DNA of 64,000 nucleotides from Rubrivivax sp. (lineage in GTDB: Bacteria; Pseudomonadota; Gammaproteobacteria; Burkholderiales; Burkholderiaceae_C), in assembly GCA_022842595.1 (NCBI GenBank), contig JALHPF010000011.1, forward strand, positions 1-64,000, written 5' to 3'. Both the position numbers and the translations under genes were made by a program. The notes beneath the pieces are model-generated. The model worked only from the letters and a program-made list of their open reading frames with translations. It made no database searches and was not told the DNA's origin. Of this stretch, positions 17,694-28,371 are shown piece after piece; the stretch's first letter is position 1; every line of letters begins with the position of its first letter.

Positions 17694-18293
17694 ATGCAAA
17701 CCAGACTGCCCACTGAGGAGCGCCAGGCGGAGATCGTCGCGGCTGCGTTGAGCCTGGCCCGGGACATCAGTCCGGCGTCGATCACCACCGGCGACATCGC
17801 TACCGCCGTCGGCGTCAGCCAGGGCGCCGTGTTCAAGCACTTTCCCACCAAGGAAGCCATCTGGGTGGCGGCAATGCAGTGGGTGCGCGAGCGTTTGCTG
17901 GCGAAGCTGGACGAAGCGGCGCTGGCAGCGGCCTCGGGCGTGCTTGCGCTCGAAGCGGTGTTCCGTGCCCATGTGGCCTTCGTGATCGCGCATCCCGGAG
18001 TCCCACGGGTCATCTTCCACGAGTTGCAGCAGCCCGCCGATTCCCCGGTGAAGCAGGAAGTCAGGGCGCTGCTGCAGGCTTACCGGCAGCTTCTGCTGAA
18101 TCAGTTCAAGGCCGGCATGAAGTCAGGCGAGTTGCCGACCGGGATCAACCCCGAAGCCGCCGCCACGCTCTTCGTCGGCATCGTCCAGGGACTCGTGATG
18201 CAGTCGATGCTGACGGGCAAACCCGCCGCAATGAAGACGCAGGCGGAGGGCGTGTTCGCCATCTACCTTCGCGGCATCCGGGCGGCAGCATGA
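17694..18293 (+). CDS. TetR/AcrR-family repressor
   Basis: A 199-residue regulator. The N-terminal helix-turn-helix (ITTGDIATAVGVSQGAVFKH, residues 31-50) is the standard TetR fold; the C-terminal part is a helical ligand-binding domain. It is the first gene of a four-gene operon and overlaps the next by ATGA. It most likely represses this exporter operon through the palindrome just upstream and responds to an exported compound, whose identity is unknown. Confidence 0.92.
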   Translation: MQTRLPTEERQAEIVAAALSLARDISPASITTGDIATAVGVSQGAVFKHFPTKEAIWVAAMQWVRERLLAKLDEAALAAASGVLALEAVFRAHVAFVIAHPGVPRVIFHELQQPADSPVKQEVRALLQAYRQLLLNQFKAGMKSGELPTGINPEAAATLFVGIVQGLVMQSMLTGKPAAMKTQAEGVFAIYLRGIRAAA

Positions 18294-19480
18294 AGATCCC
18301 CTCGAACTGGTGGCGCCGGCTCGGGCTGGGCTCGCTGGGGGTGCTGCTGATCGCTGCGCTGGGGTATGTGGTCATGCGCTCCGGGCCCCTGGCGCCCATC
18401 CGTGTGACGGTCACACAGGCCACCGTCGGCAGTCTGTCGCCGTCGCTGTTCGGCATCGGCACGGTCGAGGCGCGCCGGTCCTACCTGATTGGACCGACTG
18501 CAGCCGGCCGTGTCAGCACGGTGCTGGTCGATGTCGGCGACACGGTCACGGCCGGTCAGTTGCTGGCCGAGATGGACCCGGTGGACCTGGACGAGCGCGC
18601 CAAAGCCCTGGAGGCCTCGGTGGCACGGGCGTCCAGCGTGGTCGCCGCGGCAGAAGCGCAACGGCGGGATGCACAGGCGCGCAGTGAACTGGCGGCCATC
18701 ACGGCGCGTCGGTATGTCGAACTTGGCGCGCAGAGCTTCATGAGCGCTGGCGCCGTCGAGGCCAAGCAGCAGGAGCAGGCTTCAGCCGATGCCGCCGTGG
18801 CTACCGCCGACGCCAACCTGGCGGCAGCGCGCCAGGACGCCCAACGCATCGCAGCCGAACGCGCAGGACTGCGGCAGCAGCGCGACAACGTGCGCTTGCT
18901 GGCGCCCGCCCCGGGCGTGGTGATCAGCCGCGACGCCGAAGCGGGCTCCACCGTGGTGGCGGGGCAGGCCGTCCTGCGGCTCATCGAGCCCGCGTCCTTG
19001 TGGATCCGGGTGCGGCTGGACCAGGGTCGTTCGAGCGGTCTGGCCGCAGGCCTGCCGGCATCAATCGTCCTGCGCTCCAATCCATCGGCGCGCCTGTCAG
19101 GCCAGGTGGCCAGGGTCGAAACGACCAGCGACAGCATCACCGAGGAGCGGGTGGCCCTGGTGTCCCTGGACACCTTGCCCGTGGGCCTGTCCACCGGTGA
19201 ACTGGCCGAGATCACGTTGACGCTGCCAGCCACGGCCCAGGCCTTGTTGCTGCCCAACCCGGCCATTCAGCGTCGGGCCGATCAGGTCGGTGTGTGGCGA
19301 CTCGACGGCGGCAAGCCGACGTTCACGCCGGTGCGCATCGGGCAGACCAGCCTCGACGGCCAGGTGCAGGTGCTCGAAGGCCTCAAGGCCGGTGACGAGG
19401 TGGTGGTCTACAGCGAGAAGGCAATCACGGCCAGCAGCCGCATCAAGATCGTCGACCAGCTCGCTGGCAGCAAGCCATGA
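18290..19480 (+). CDS. HlyD-type periplasmic adaptor (membrane fusion protein)
   Basis: A 396-residue adaptor with one N-terminal membrane anchor (about 10-28, LGSLGVLLIAALGYVVM). The biotinyl-lipoyl-like halves flank a long coiled-coil hairpin (about 95-200, rich in Ala, Glu and Arg). The beta-barrel region (RLIEPASLWIRVRLDQGR) is typical of RND/ABC adaptors. It would bridge an inner-membrane ABC exporter to an outer-membrane channel. The TetR gene overlaps its start and the permease gene overlaps its stop (ATGA at 19477), so all are coupled. No outer-membrane TolC gene is in this operon. Confidence 0.9.
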   Translation: MKIPSNWWRRLGLGSLGVLLIAALGYVVMRSGPLAPIRVTVTQATVGSLSPSLFGIGTVEARRSYLIGPTAAGRVSTVLVDVGDTVTAGQLLAEMDPVDLDERAKALEASVARASSVVAAAEAQRRDAQARSELAAITARRYVELGAQSFMSAGAVEAKQQEQASADAAVATADANLAAARQDAQRIAAERAGLRQQRDNVRLLAPAPGVVISRDAEAGSTVVAGQAVLRLIEPASLWIRVRLDQGRSSGLAAGLPASIVLRSNPSARLSGQVARVETTSDSITEERVALVSLDTLPVGLSTGELAEITLTLPATAQALLLPNPAIQRRADQVGVWRLDGGKPTFTPVRIGQTSLDGQVQVLEGLKAGDEVVVYSEKAITASSRIKIVDQLAGSKP

Positions 19481-20694
19481 TCAGCCTGGCCGGCCGCGAC
19501 ATCCTGCATTCCTGGGGGAAATTCGTGCTCACCGGCATCGGCCTGGGCCTGCTGATCGGCGTCACGCTGACGATGGCCGGGGTCTACCGCGGCATGGTGG
19601 ACGACGCGCGCGCCTTGCTCGACAACAGCGGCGCCGACCTCTGGGTGGTACAGCAGGACACGCAGGGGCCGTACGCGGAATCTTCCAGCCTGCGCGACGA
19701 CGTGGTGCGCAGCGTGCTCGGCCTGCCGGGCGTGGCGCGCGCCGCCAACGTCACTTACCTGACGATGCAGGTGCGTGCGAGCGTTGGGCGCGACGCCGGC
19801 CGTGAAGTGCGCGCCATGATCGTCGGCTTCGAGCCCGGCCAGCCCGCTCTGCCTGGTTCGCCCGGCTACCTGGTGGCAGGCCGCCACGTCACGCGCAGCC
19901 ATTACGAGGCCGTGGTCGACGTGCGCACCGGCTTCACGCTGGGCCAGCGCATCCGCATCCGGCGCCACGACTACACGGTGGTGGGGTTGACCCAGCGCAT
20001 GGTGTCGTCCGGCGGCGACCCGATGGTCTTCATCCCGCTCAAGGACGCGCAGGAAGCGCAGTTCCTGAAGGACAACGACGCCATCCTGAACGACCGCGCC
20101 CGCACGGCCGCCAACCCGGCACTCAATCGGCCGGGCGTGCCCGGGCTGCTGGAGGCGATCCAGGCCTCGCAGGCCGCCAACCACAACGTCAACACGGTGC
20201 TGGTGCAGGTGCAGCCCGGTGTGCCGGCCGAGACCGTGGCCGAACCGATCCGGCGCTGGAAGCACCTGGAGGCCTACACCCGAGCGCAGATGGAAGAGAT
20301 CCTGGTCGCCAAGCTGATCGCCACGTCGGCCAAGCAGATCGGCATGTTCCTGGTGATCCTGGCCATCGTCAGCGCGGCCATCGTGGCTTTCATCATCTAC
20401 ACGATGACACTGGGCAAGATCCGCGAGATCGCGGTGCTCAAGCTCATCGGCACGCGCAACCGCACCATCGCCGGGATGATCCTGCAGCAGGCGCTGGGCT
20501 TGGGGCTGATCGGCTTCATCGTCGGCAAGGTGGCGGCCACCTTCTGGGCGCCGATCTTCCCGAAGTATGTGCTGCTGGAAGTGAACGACGCGTTGCTCGG
20601 ATTGGTCGCGGTGATGGCGATCTGCGCGCTGGCCAGCACGCTGGCGATCCGCGCGGCGTTGGCGGTCGACCCGGCCGCGGCCATCGGCGGCTGA
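19477..20694 (+). CDS. FtsX/DevC-like ABC transporter permease
   Basis: A 405-residue permease. An N-terminal membrane helix (FVLTGIGLGLLIGVTLTMAG, about 12-31) is followed by a periplasmic region of about 240 residues. Three C-terminal helices then follow (MFLVILAIVSAAIVAFIIY, ALGLGLIGFIVGKV, LLGLVAVMAICALAST). This is the FtsX/MacB-type fold, as in DevC of the cyanobacterial DevBCA exporter. It should form a dimer and work with the ATPase encoded 8 bases downstream. Confidence 0.9.
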   Translation: MISLAGRDILHSWGKFVLTGIGLGLLIGVTLTMAGVYRGMVDDARALLDNSGADLWVVQQDTQGPYAESSSLRDDVVRSVLGLPGVARAANVTYLTMQVRASVGRDAGREVRAMIVGFEPGQPALPGSPGYLVAGRHVTRSHYEAVVDVRTGFTLGQRIRIRRHDYTVVGLTQRMVSSGGDPMVFIPLKDAQEAQFLKDNDAILNDRARTAANPALNRPGVPGLLEAIQASQAANHNVNTVLVQVQPGVPAETVAEPIRRWKHLEAYTRAQMEEILVAKLIATSAKQIGMFLVILAIVSAAIVAFIIYTMTLGKIREIAVLKLIGTRNRTIAGMILQQALGLGLIGFIVGKVAATFWAPIFPKYVLLEVNDALLGLVAVMAICALASTLAIRAALAVDPAAAIGG

Positions 20695-20702
20695 AGGCCC
20701 AG

Positions 20703-21425
20703 ATGAAGGCCCACGACATGAGCGAAGCCGGCATCCGCATCGAAGGCCTGCGCAAGCGTTACGGCGAAGGCGACACGGCGGTCGACGCGCTGAAGGACGT
20801 CAACATGGTCGTGGCGCCCGGCGAGGTGGTGGGCCTGATCGGTCCCTCGGGCTCAGGCAAGAGCACCTTGCTGAAGTGCCTGGGCGCCGTCATCGAGCCG
20901 ACGGCCGGGCGCATGATCCTCGGCGGGCAGACCATCTATGACAACGGCTGGAAGATCCCCGACCTGCGCGCGCTGCGCCGCGACAGCATCGGCTTCGTGT
21001 TCCAGGCGCCCTACCTCATCCCCTTCCTCGATGTCACCGACAACGTCGCCTTGTTGCCGATGCTGGCCGGGCGCCCCAACGGCGAGGCGCGCGCGCGGGC
21101 CCTCGAGCTGCTGACCGCACTGGACGTGGGGCATCGCGCCACGGCGCAGCCATCCGAGCTGTCGGGCGGTGAACAGCAGCGCGTGTCGATCGCGCGCGCC
21201 CTGGCGAACCGGCCGCCGGTGATCCTGGCCGACGAACCCACGGCGCCGCTGGACAGCGAACGGGCCCTGGCCGTCGTGCGCATCCTCAACCAGATGGCCA
21301 CGCAGTACCACACGGCCATCATCGTGGTGACCCACGACGAGAAGATCATCCCGACCTTCAAGCGGATCTATCACATCCGCGACGGCCGGACCGAAGAAGA
21401 GGCAGGGCAAGGCTTGAGCCTCTGA
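20703..21425 (+). CDS. MacB/DevA-type ABC transporter ATPase
   Basis: A 240-residue ATPase. Walker A GPSGSGKS (47-54), Q-loop FVFQAPYL (98-105), signature LSGGEQQR (153-160), Walker B VILADEP (173-179), and His switch THDE are all present, so it should be active. The D-loop region reads EPTAPLDSE rather than the usual EPTGNLDS, a small deviation. It completes the TetR-adaptor-permease-ATPase operon. M6 at 20718 is an alternative start. Confidence 0.92.
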   Translation: MKAHDMSEAGIRIEGLRKRYGEGDTAVDALKDVNMVVAPGEVVGLIGPSGSGKSTLLKCLGAVIEPTAGRMILGGQTIYDNGWKIPDLRALRRDSIGFVFQAPYLIPFLDVTDNVALLPMLAGRPNGEARARALELLTALDVGHRATAQPSELSGGEQQRVSIARALANRPPVILADEPTAPLDSERALAVVRILNQMATQYHTAIIVVTHDEKIIPTFKRIYHIRDGRTEEEAGQGLSL

Positions 21426-21958
21426 CTCGATCCAGCCACGTTTCAGCGGCCGTCGACCAAGAGCAAGAACGTGAACACATCCAAGGTGGATTGGCTGCAG
21501 AAGTCACCGGCGTTGCTGGCTGTGCTGTTCGGTTTGCCGGATCCGCGTCGTACCCGATTCGCAACGTCGCCACTCCCGCCCCGCTGCCTCACTGGGGCGG
21601 ACGGGAACACGGCGATCAGCCCCACCTGAGGACAGGTTTGCGTCGGCGCCAAGGCGACGACCTTGCGCCGCTCAAGCGCCCGGCTGACGTCCTTCGCGCG
21701 GAGGGGTGCACCCGGCACATCGGCCGTAAAGGATCACCTCGTGCTCCTCCACGGTGAACCCGGCGGAACCAACCCGCCCACCCGTCGTTCCCCAGACCTA
21801 CGAGCAGTGGCACCACTGCAGCACGGTTGAGTGCGGCTTTCGACTCTTGCCGACCTTCGTCGACGGGCGTTTGTGCGCTGAACACTCCACCGTCTTCACC
21901 GGCGTCGGCATCGATTTTTCGACTCGGCCCTTCCACTAACCACCATCGAGACCTGCAC
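21426..21958. other. Intergenic stretch, possible gene relic near its end
   Basis: About 530 bases after the exporter operon. Most shows no plausible gene. Plus-strand codons from about 21754 to 21939 encode a short stretch, TYEQWHHCSTVECGFRL, reminiscent of a small Burkholderiales protein with a TYEQW-HC-V-CG pattern. It soon turns into unrelated sequence, so it may be a truncated relic. This resemblance is from memory and weak. Confidence 0.3.
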
Positions 21959-22830
21959 ATGACGACTCTGATCGCCAGCCTCACCCTCAGCGCAGCCTTG
22001 GGTGCGTTCACGCCCGCCGCATCGGCACAGCAGTACCAGCTGATCAATCTCGGCACCCTAGGGGGCAGCTCCAGCTTCGCCCTGGACATCAACAACCTGG
22101 GCCAGATCACCGGCAACGCGCAGACCCCCTCGGCGAGGCCGCGCCACGCCTGAACACCTTCCTGTGGAATGCACCGGGCCCGATGCTGAACTTGGGTGTG
22201 CTGCCGGGCAGCAACAATTTCAGCCGCGGCTACGCCATCAACGATGCCGGAACGGTCGTTGGCGAATCCGACAACAACACATCGCGCGCCTTCATCTACG
22301 CCAGCGGTACGCTGAGCGGCCTGACGCGGCTGGCCGGCGACAACGACCGCGGCGTGGCCCATGACATCAACAACAACGGCTTGGTGGTCGGCATCTCGTC
22401 GAACAGCGTGGCCTCACGCGCCACCTTGTAGACGCAGGGCCAGGCGAGCGACCTGGGTTCCGTCGACGGCCTGAGCACCACCCCTGCCCGGGCCTGGGGC
22501 CTGAACGACGCCGGCAGCGCAGTGGGTCTGAGCCGACGTGACACCAGCGGCAGCACTTCGCAGGCGACGCTGTGGCGTCCTGGGCAGGTGCCGCTGGGCC
22601 TGGGTTCTTTGCTACCTGACAGTTTCAGCCAGGCCTATGCCATCAACGCATCCGGTGTGATCGTCGGCTCTGCCGTCGCCGGCCAGACAAGCACTGGCAC
22701 CAACATCACGCAGGCCGTTCGCTGGACGGTCGCCGGCAACGACAGCGTCAGCTTGCTCGCACTGGGCTCCCTGGGCCGCACCTTCAGTGAAGCCAAGGAC
22801 ATCAACGTCGCGGGACAGGTCATCGGCTAA
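21959..22830 (+). pseudogene. Broken HAF-repeat extracellular protein gene
   Basis: The start at 21959 gives a signal peptide ending in AASAQ and then HAF-type repeats. Repeats visible are GTLGGSSSFALDINNLGQI, GYAINDAGTVVGES, AHDINNNGLVVGIS, AWGLNDAGSAVGLS, AYAINASGVIVGSA and AKDINVAGQVIG. Two lesions break the frame: a one-base shift at a run of five C near 22121-22125, and a TAG at about 22429-22431 where ATLWTQ would be expected (TGG to TAG). HAF-repeat proteins are secreted, of unknown function. The shift at a homopolymer could be a sequencing error, but the stop codon argues for true decay. Confidence 0.8.
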
Positions 22831-22859
22831 GTACAGAAGAGAGCGGCGCACTGCACCAG

Positions 22860-22956
22860 TACCTGGAGAACGCATTGACGGCGCCGCCGAAGATCTCGCC
22901 GGCTTCGCGTTGGTCGAGGTCAAGCTTCTTGCGCACGCCGGCAATGAAGTCCCGAT
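22860..22956 (-). pseudogene. Fragment of an MqsA-like antitoxin gene
   Basis: The minus strand encodes DFIAGVRKKLDLDQREAGEI followed by FGGAVNAFSRY, the start of the helix-turn-helix of MqsA/HigA-type antitoxins. Both flanks stop matching abruptly. A 97-base copy with 5 mismatches lies at 34575-34671. No toxin gene or antitoxin N-terminus is present, so this is a remnant. Confidence 0.72.
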
Positions 22957-23120
22957 TGATCTGCATCAGTGCGCGGGCGCGCAGTCAGCGCAGACTGCGG
23001 GTAGGGAGTGGCAAAGACCGGTGACGACTCGTCCGGTGGCTGGTCCGGGCTTGGATGCGCCTCCCGCCTTGACTTGGGTGGGCGCGAGCCCGCCCCACGG
23101 TTCAGATGGAAGGAATGATC

Positions 23121-23657
23121 ATGTCCACACGCAGGGGCTTCTATGTCGTACCTACCGACGCCTGGTACATCGAACGCACTGTCTGGCTCGTTGCTGGCGT
23201 GGTGTTGTTGTTGGCCACCGCGCTGGCGGCATGGGTCGACCCGGCATGGGTCGCGCTGGTGGTGGCCACTGCGGCGGTGTCCATCGGCGTCGGCCTGACC
23301 GGCTTCTGCCCGGTGGGCAACGTGCTGGCGCGGCTGGGCTTTTCACCCCGGCTGGCGCGGCCGGGCTGGAGGCCCGGCGACCTCTACTTCATGCAGACCG
23401 ATAGTTGGTACCTCGAGCGCCGCATCTACGTGGCCGTGGGCATCAACCTGACGCTGGCGTCGCTGCTGTCGCAGCTGCACAGCCCCTGGTGGCTGGCCTT
23501 CACCGCCTTCGTCGGCGGCGCGATGGTGTGGTTTGCCTGGACCGGCTTCTGCATCATGGCCAACGGCCTGTACTGGCTGGGCGCCGAGCCGCGACTGGCG
23601 CCGATGACAGCGCCGCCGCGCCCGCAAGGCGCGCTCGATCCTCACGCGCCGGCTTGA
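23121..23657 (+). CDS. Membrane protein with two DUF2892 units
   Basis: A 178-residue membrane protein made of two similar halves. Each has the pattern WY-ER, two hydrophobic helices, then TGFC: residues about 15-70 (ERTVWLVAGVVLLLATALAA, LTGFCPVGNVLARLG) and 95-155 (ERRIYVAVGINLTLASLL, WTGFCIMANGLYWLG). DUF2892 units occur alone or beside rhodanese domains, as in YgaP. The start MSTRRGF at 23121 has a ribosome site GGAAGGA at 23108-23114, better placed than for the upstream ATG at 23106. It converges on the V-ATPase operon. Function is unknown. Confidence 0.82.
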   Translation: MSTRRGFYVVPTDAWYIERTVWLVAGVVLLLATALAAWVDPAWVALVVATAAVSIGVGLTGFCPVGNVLARLGFSPRLARPGWRPGDLYFMQTDSWYLERRIYVAVGINLTLASLLSQLHSPWWLAFTAFVGGAMVWFAWTGFCIMANGLYWLGAEPRLAPMTAPPRPQGALDPHAPA

Positions 23658-23679
23658 GCACGCGCAGCGTCGGGGGCAC

Positions 23680-24282
23680 TCAAAGACCCGCCCCCTGCCG
23701 CATGCAGACGGCGTCTTCCTGTTCCAGTTCTTCAAGCCGGTTCTCGATGTCGTAAATGGTGCCGTCCAGCTCGGGCAGCATCACGTCCTGCAAAGCGCGT
23801 GCACGGCGCACCGAGCGCCGGTACTCCAGCGACAGGCGCTCGAGGTTGCCGGCCACGGCCGCCAGTGCCGTGGCGCTGGCCAGCAGCGACCCGTAGACCT
23901 GCGTGCAGGCCTTGGCCTCGGGCGAAGGCTGCACGGGCTCGGCGGCCGTGGTGTCGCCGGCCACCCACTCGGCGTCCTGCAGGCGCACGCCCATCAGCGA
24001 GCGCGCGGCGATGCGCACCTGCGCCTGCGCCAGCTCCGCCGATGGGTAGACCTGCAGGCCTTGCAGCCCATGGCGCGCCACCGCCGACTGCAAGGCCGCC
24101 GTGGCCATGCCGTGCAGGGCGATGAACTCGCGCTGGAGCTGGCCATGGCGCTTCAGCTCGCGCAGGATTTCGCCCGCCAGCAGCAGGCACTTCTCGTCGA
24201 GGAAGACGTAGCCCTCGTGCATCGCCCGGCGCTCGTCCTTCATCTCGATGACGGCGCTGCGCGTGGGGCTTGTGTCGCTCAC
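23680..24282 (-). CDS. ntpD: V-type ATPase subunit D (central rotor stalk)
   Basis: A 200-residue subunit D, the helical rotor shaft of the V/A-type ATPase. Helical N- and C-terminal segments are seen (KCLLLAGEILRELKRHGQ near the start, ALQDVMLPELDGTIYDIENR near the end), with the conserved RR-RALQDVMLP-L pattern. The start is GTG at 24282, overlapping the subunit B stop as GTGA. It is the last gene of the operon. Confidence 0.88.
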   Translation of the reverse strand: MSDTSPTRSAVIEMKDERRAMHEGYVFLDEKCLLLAGEILRELKRHGQLQREFIALHGMATAALQSAVARHGLQGLQVYPSAELAQAQVRIAARSLMGVRLQDAEWVAGDTTAAEPVQPSPEAKACTQVYGSLLASATALAAVAGNLERLSLEYRRSVRRARALQDVMLPELDGTIYDIENRLEELEQEDAVCMRQGAGL

Positions 24283-25662
24283 CCGGGCACCTCGATGTGC
24301 GCCGCGATCTGCGTGTCGGACAGGCGCGTCAACTCGGTCTTCGGCAAGCCGGCCAGCAACGTCCAACCCAGTGCCATGCTCTGCTCGAGCGTGCGCGCCT
24401 CGGTCTGGCTGGCCAGCGTCTGCTCGAACGCGGTGCCGAAGCGCAGGTACTTGCGGTCGGTCTCGGCCAGGCCTTCTTCACCCACCACGCTGGCCAGCAC
24501 CCGCGCCTGCGCGGCGCGTGCATAGGCAGCGTAGAGCTGGCTGGCCAGCGCGGGGTGGTCGGGGTGGGTGTACTTGCCGCCGGTGCCGTCCTTCATCAGG
24601 CGCGACAGGCTGGGCAGCACGTTCACCGGCGGGTAGATGCCGCGCCGGTCGAGGTCGCGCGAGAGCACGATCTGGCCTTCGGTGATGTAGCCCGTGAGAT
24701 CGGGGATCGGGTGCCCGATGTCGTCGGCCGGCATCGTCAGGATCGACAACTGGGTCAGCGTTCCTGCCCCCGTGCGCAGGCAGCCGGCGCGCTCGAACAA
24801 GGTGGCCAGGTCGGAATACATGTAGCCCGGGAAGCCCTTGCGGCTGGGGATCTCGCCCTTGCTCGACGACACCTCGCGCAAGGCCTCGCAGTAGTTCGTC
24901 ATGTCGGTCAGGATGACGAGCACATGCTTGCCGCAGGTGAAGGCCAGGTACTCGGCCGCGCTGAGCGCAAAGCGCGGGGTCAGCAGGCGCTGGGTGCTGG
25001 AGTCGCTGGCCAGGTTGAGGAACAGCGCCGTGCGCTCCAGGGCACCGCCCTGTTCCAGGCTGCGGCGGAAGTATTCGGCGCTGTCGTAGGGCACGCCGAT
25101 GCCGGCAAAGACGATGACGAAGTCGTCGGCAGCGGTCGTGTGCCCATCCTGGCGCGGCATGTTGCGCAGCCGTGCGTGGCTGGCGATCTCCACCGCCAGC
25201 CGGTCGTGCGGCAGCCCGCCACCTGAAAACAGCGGCAGCTTCTGGCCACGCACCAGGCTGTTCATCAGGTCCAGCGTGCTGATGCCGGTTTCTATGAAGT
25301 CGCGCGGCAGCGCACGCGCCACCGGGTTCATCGGCAGGCCTTCGATCGGCACCGTGCGGTGCGCGGCCACCGGCGGCCCGCCGTCGATGACCTGGCCCAC
25401 ACCATTGAAGACGCGGCCGAGGATGCCGGGCCCCAGGCCAAAGGTCAGCGGCTCGCCACGGAAACGCACGACCGTGCCTTCCAGCGACAGCCCGTCGGTG
25501 GACTCGAGCACCTCGATGGTCATGAACTGTTCGTCGATCGCGGCGATGCGGCCGAGACGCGTGGCACCGTCGCTGCCGCGCACCTCGACCGCGTCGTACA
25601 GGCCGACGTCGAGCGTGCGGCGCAGGAACAGCAGCGGGCCTTCGAGCCGCGTGGCGGCGCCT

Positions 25663-25679
<17 letters not shown>
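24279..25679 (-). CDS. ntpB: V-type ATPase subunit B (regulatory)
   Basis: A 466-residue non-catalytic nucleotide subunit. Family stretches include FIETGISTLDLMNSLVRGQK, GGGLPHDRLA in place of the catalytic P-loop, FVIVFAGIGV, and LTDMTNYCEALREVSSSKGE followed by IPSRKGFPGYMYSDLA. The loss of a true Walker A is normal for subunit B. The start MLLTVEG at 25679 overlaps the end of subunit A by 17 bases. Length is normal for the family (about 460). Confidence 0.95.
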
Positions 25680-27443
<1,764 letters not shown>

Positions 27444-27447
<4 letters not shown>

Positions 27448-28052
27448 GGCGAAGACTCCAGCCGGCGCAGCAACCGCGCCTCGAAGTCAGCGCGGTCCGC
27501 GAGCAGTCCGCCCAAGGTGCCGTCGATGACGTTGCCGTCCGCCAGCACCTTGAACCCGGCGGTGATCGCGTCGTCGGGCTCCAGGCGCGGTGCGGCACCC
27601 GCAGCGGCGCAGACGGCACGGGCCAGGGCCTGTTGCTCGGCCTCGGGCCAGTCGGGCGCGTGCACGATGCGCCAAGGGCCGCGCGGCATGCGCGCACGGG
27701 CCGCCGCCAGCACGTGGGCGACCCAGTCCGCACGCGTTGCCGGCGCGTTCCAAAGGCCGAGCAGTTCGCCCGGCAGGCGGGCCCAGGCCAGCCGCAGCAG
27801 CGCGGCGGTGCGCTGCTGCTCGTGCAGGCGGCGCTGCGTGGCCAGCCGCGCCTGCGCGGCGGCAAGGCGTTCACGGCGCAATGCACGTTGCTCTGCGAAT
27901 GCCTGGCGCATGCGGGCACGCGCCTCGGCAAGGGCCTGGGCGCGCAGTGCGGCGGCGCGGCTGTTCGCGTCGCCCAGGAGAGCCGCGCAGCGCTTTGCCC
28001 GGTCGGCCTCGACCAGTGCGAACAGGGCGCGTGTCTGCTCGTCGACGTTCAT
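27444..28052 (-). CDS. V-type ATPase subunit E (peripheral stalk)
   Basis: A 202-residue protein with a long N-terminal coiled coil (about 30-95, rich in Ala, Arg, Glu and Gln) and a compact C-terminal domain ending with ITAGFKVLADGNVIDGTLGG. That end matches the GG-IV---G-I--D-TL pattern of V-type subunit E. With subunit G it would form the peripheral stalk that holds the catalytic head. It overlaps subunit A by 4 bases and starts 22 bases after subunit F. Sequence identity to E is weak outside the C-terminus. Confidence 0.78.
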
Positions 28053-28074
28053 GGTGTCCTTGCCGACGCCGCAT

Positions 28075-28371
28075 TCATGCGTCGAGCCCCAGTTGCGTGC
28101 GCAGCCGCGCTGCCAGGTCGGGCAAAGGCACCTGGCCCTGCAGGTCGGGCACGATCAGCACCAGCGGCTGCAGCGCCGACAACGCGCGGCGCAATGCGGA
28201 CCCACCGATGCCGGCGGCCACTACCGAGGACAGCAGCACCAGCGGCGCCTGCGACAGCGCCCAGGCCAGCGCTGCCGCCTCCTCGCCCGCGCCCGGCGTG
28301 CGCACCTGCGCGCCGGCCAGCCGGTAGCCCGCCGCGCTGACTTCGTCGCCCAGGTACACGGGTGCGGTCAT
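28075..28371 (-). CDS. V-type ATPase subunit F (central stalk)
   Basis: A 98-residue Rossmann-like small subunit. YLGDEVSAAGYRLAGAQV at the start corresponds to the G-D-TV-GF-LAG pattern of subunit F, and LVLIVPDLQGQ corresponds to the second strand region. Its ATG shares one base with the subunit K stop (TGATG at 28369-28373). It would sit on subunit D in the rotor. The family is short and variable, so context carries much of the weight. Confidence 0.78.
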   Translation of the reverse strand: MTAPVYLGDEVSAAGYRLAGAQVRTPGAGEEAAALAWALSQAPLVLLSSVVAAGIGGSALRRALSALQPLVLIVPDLQGQVPLPDLAARLRTQLGLDA

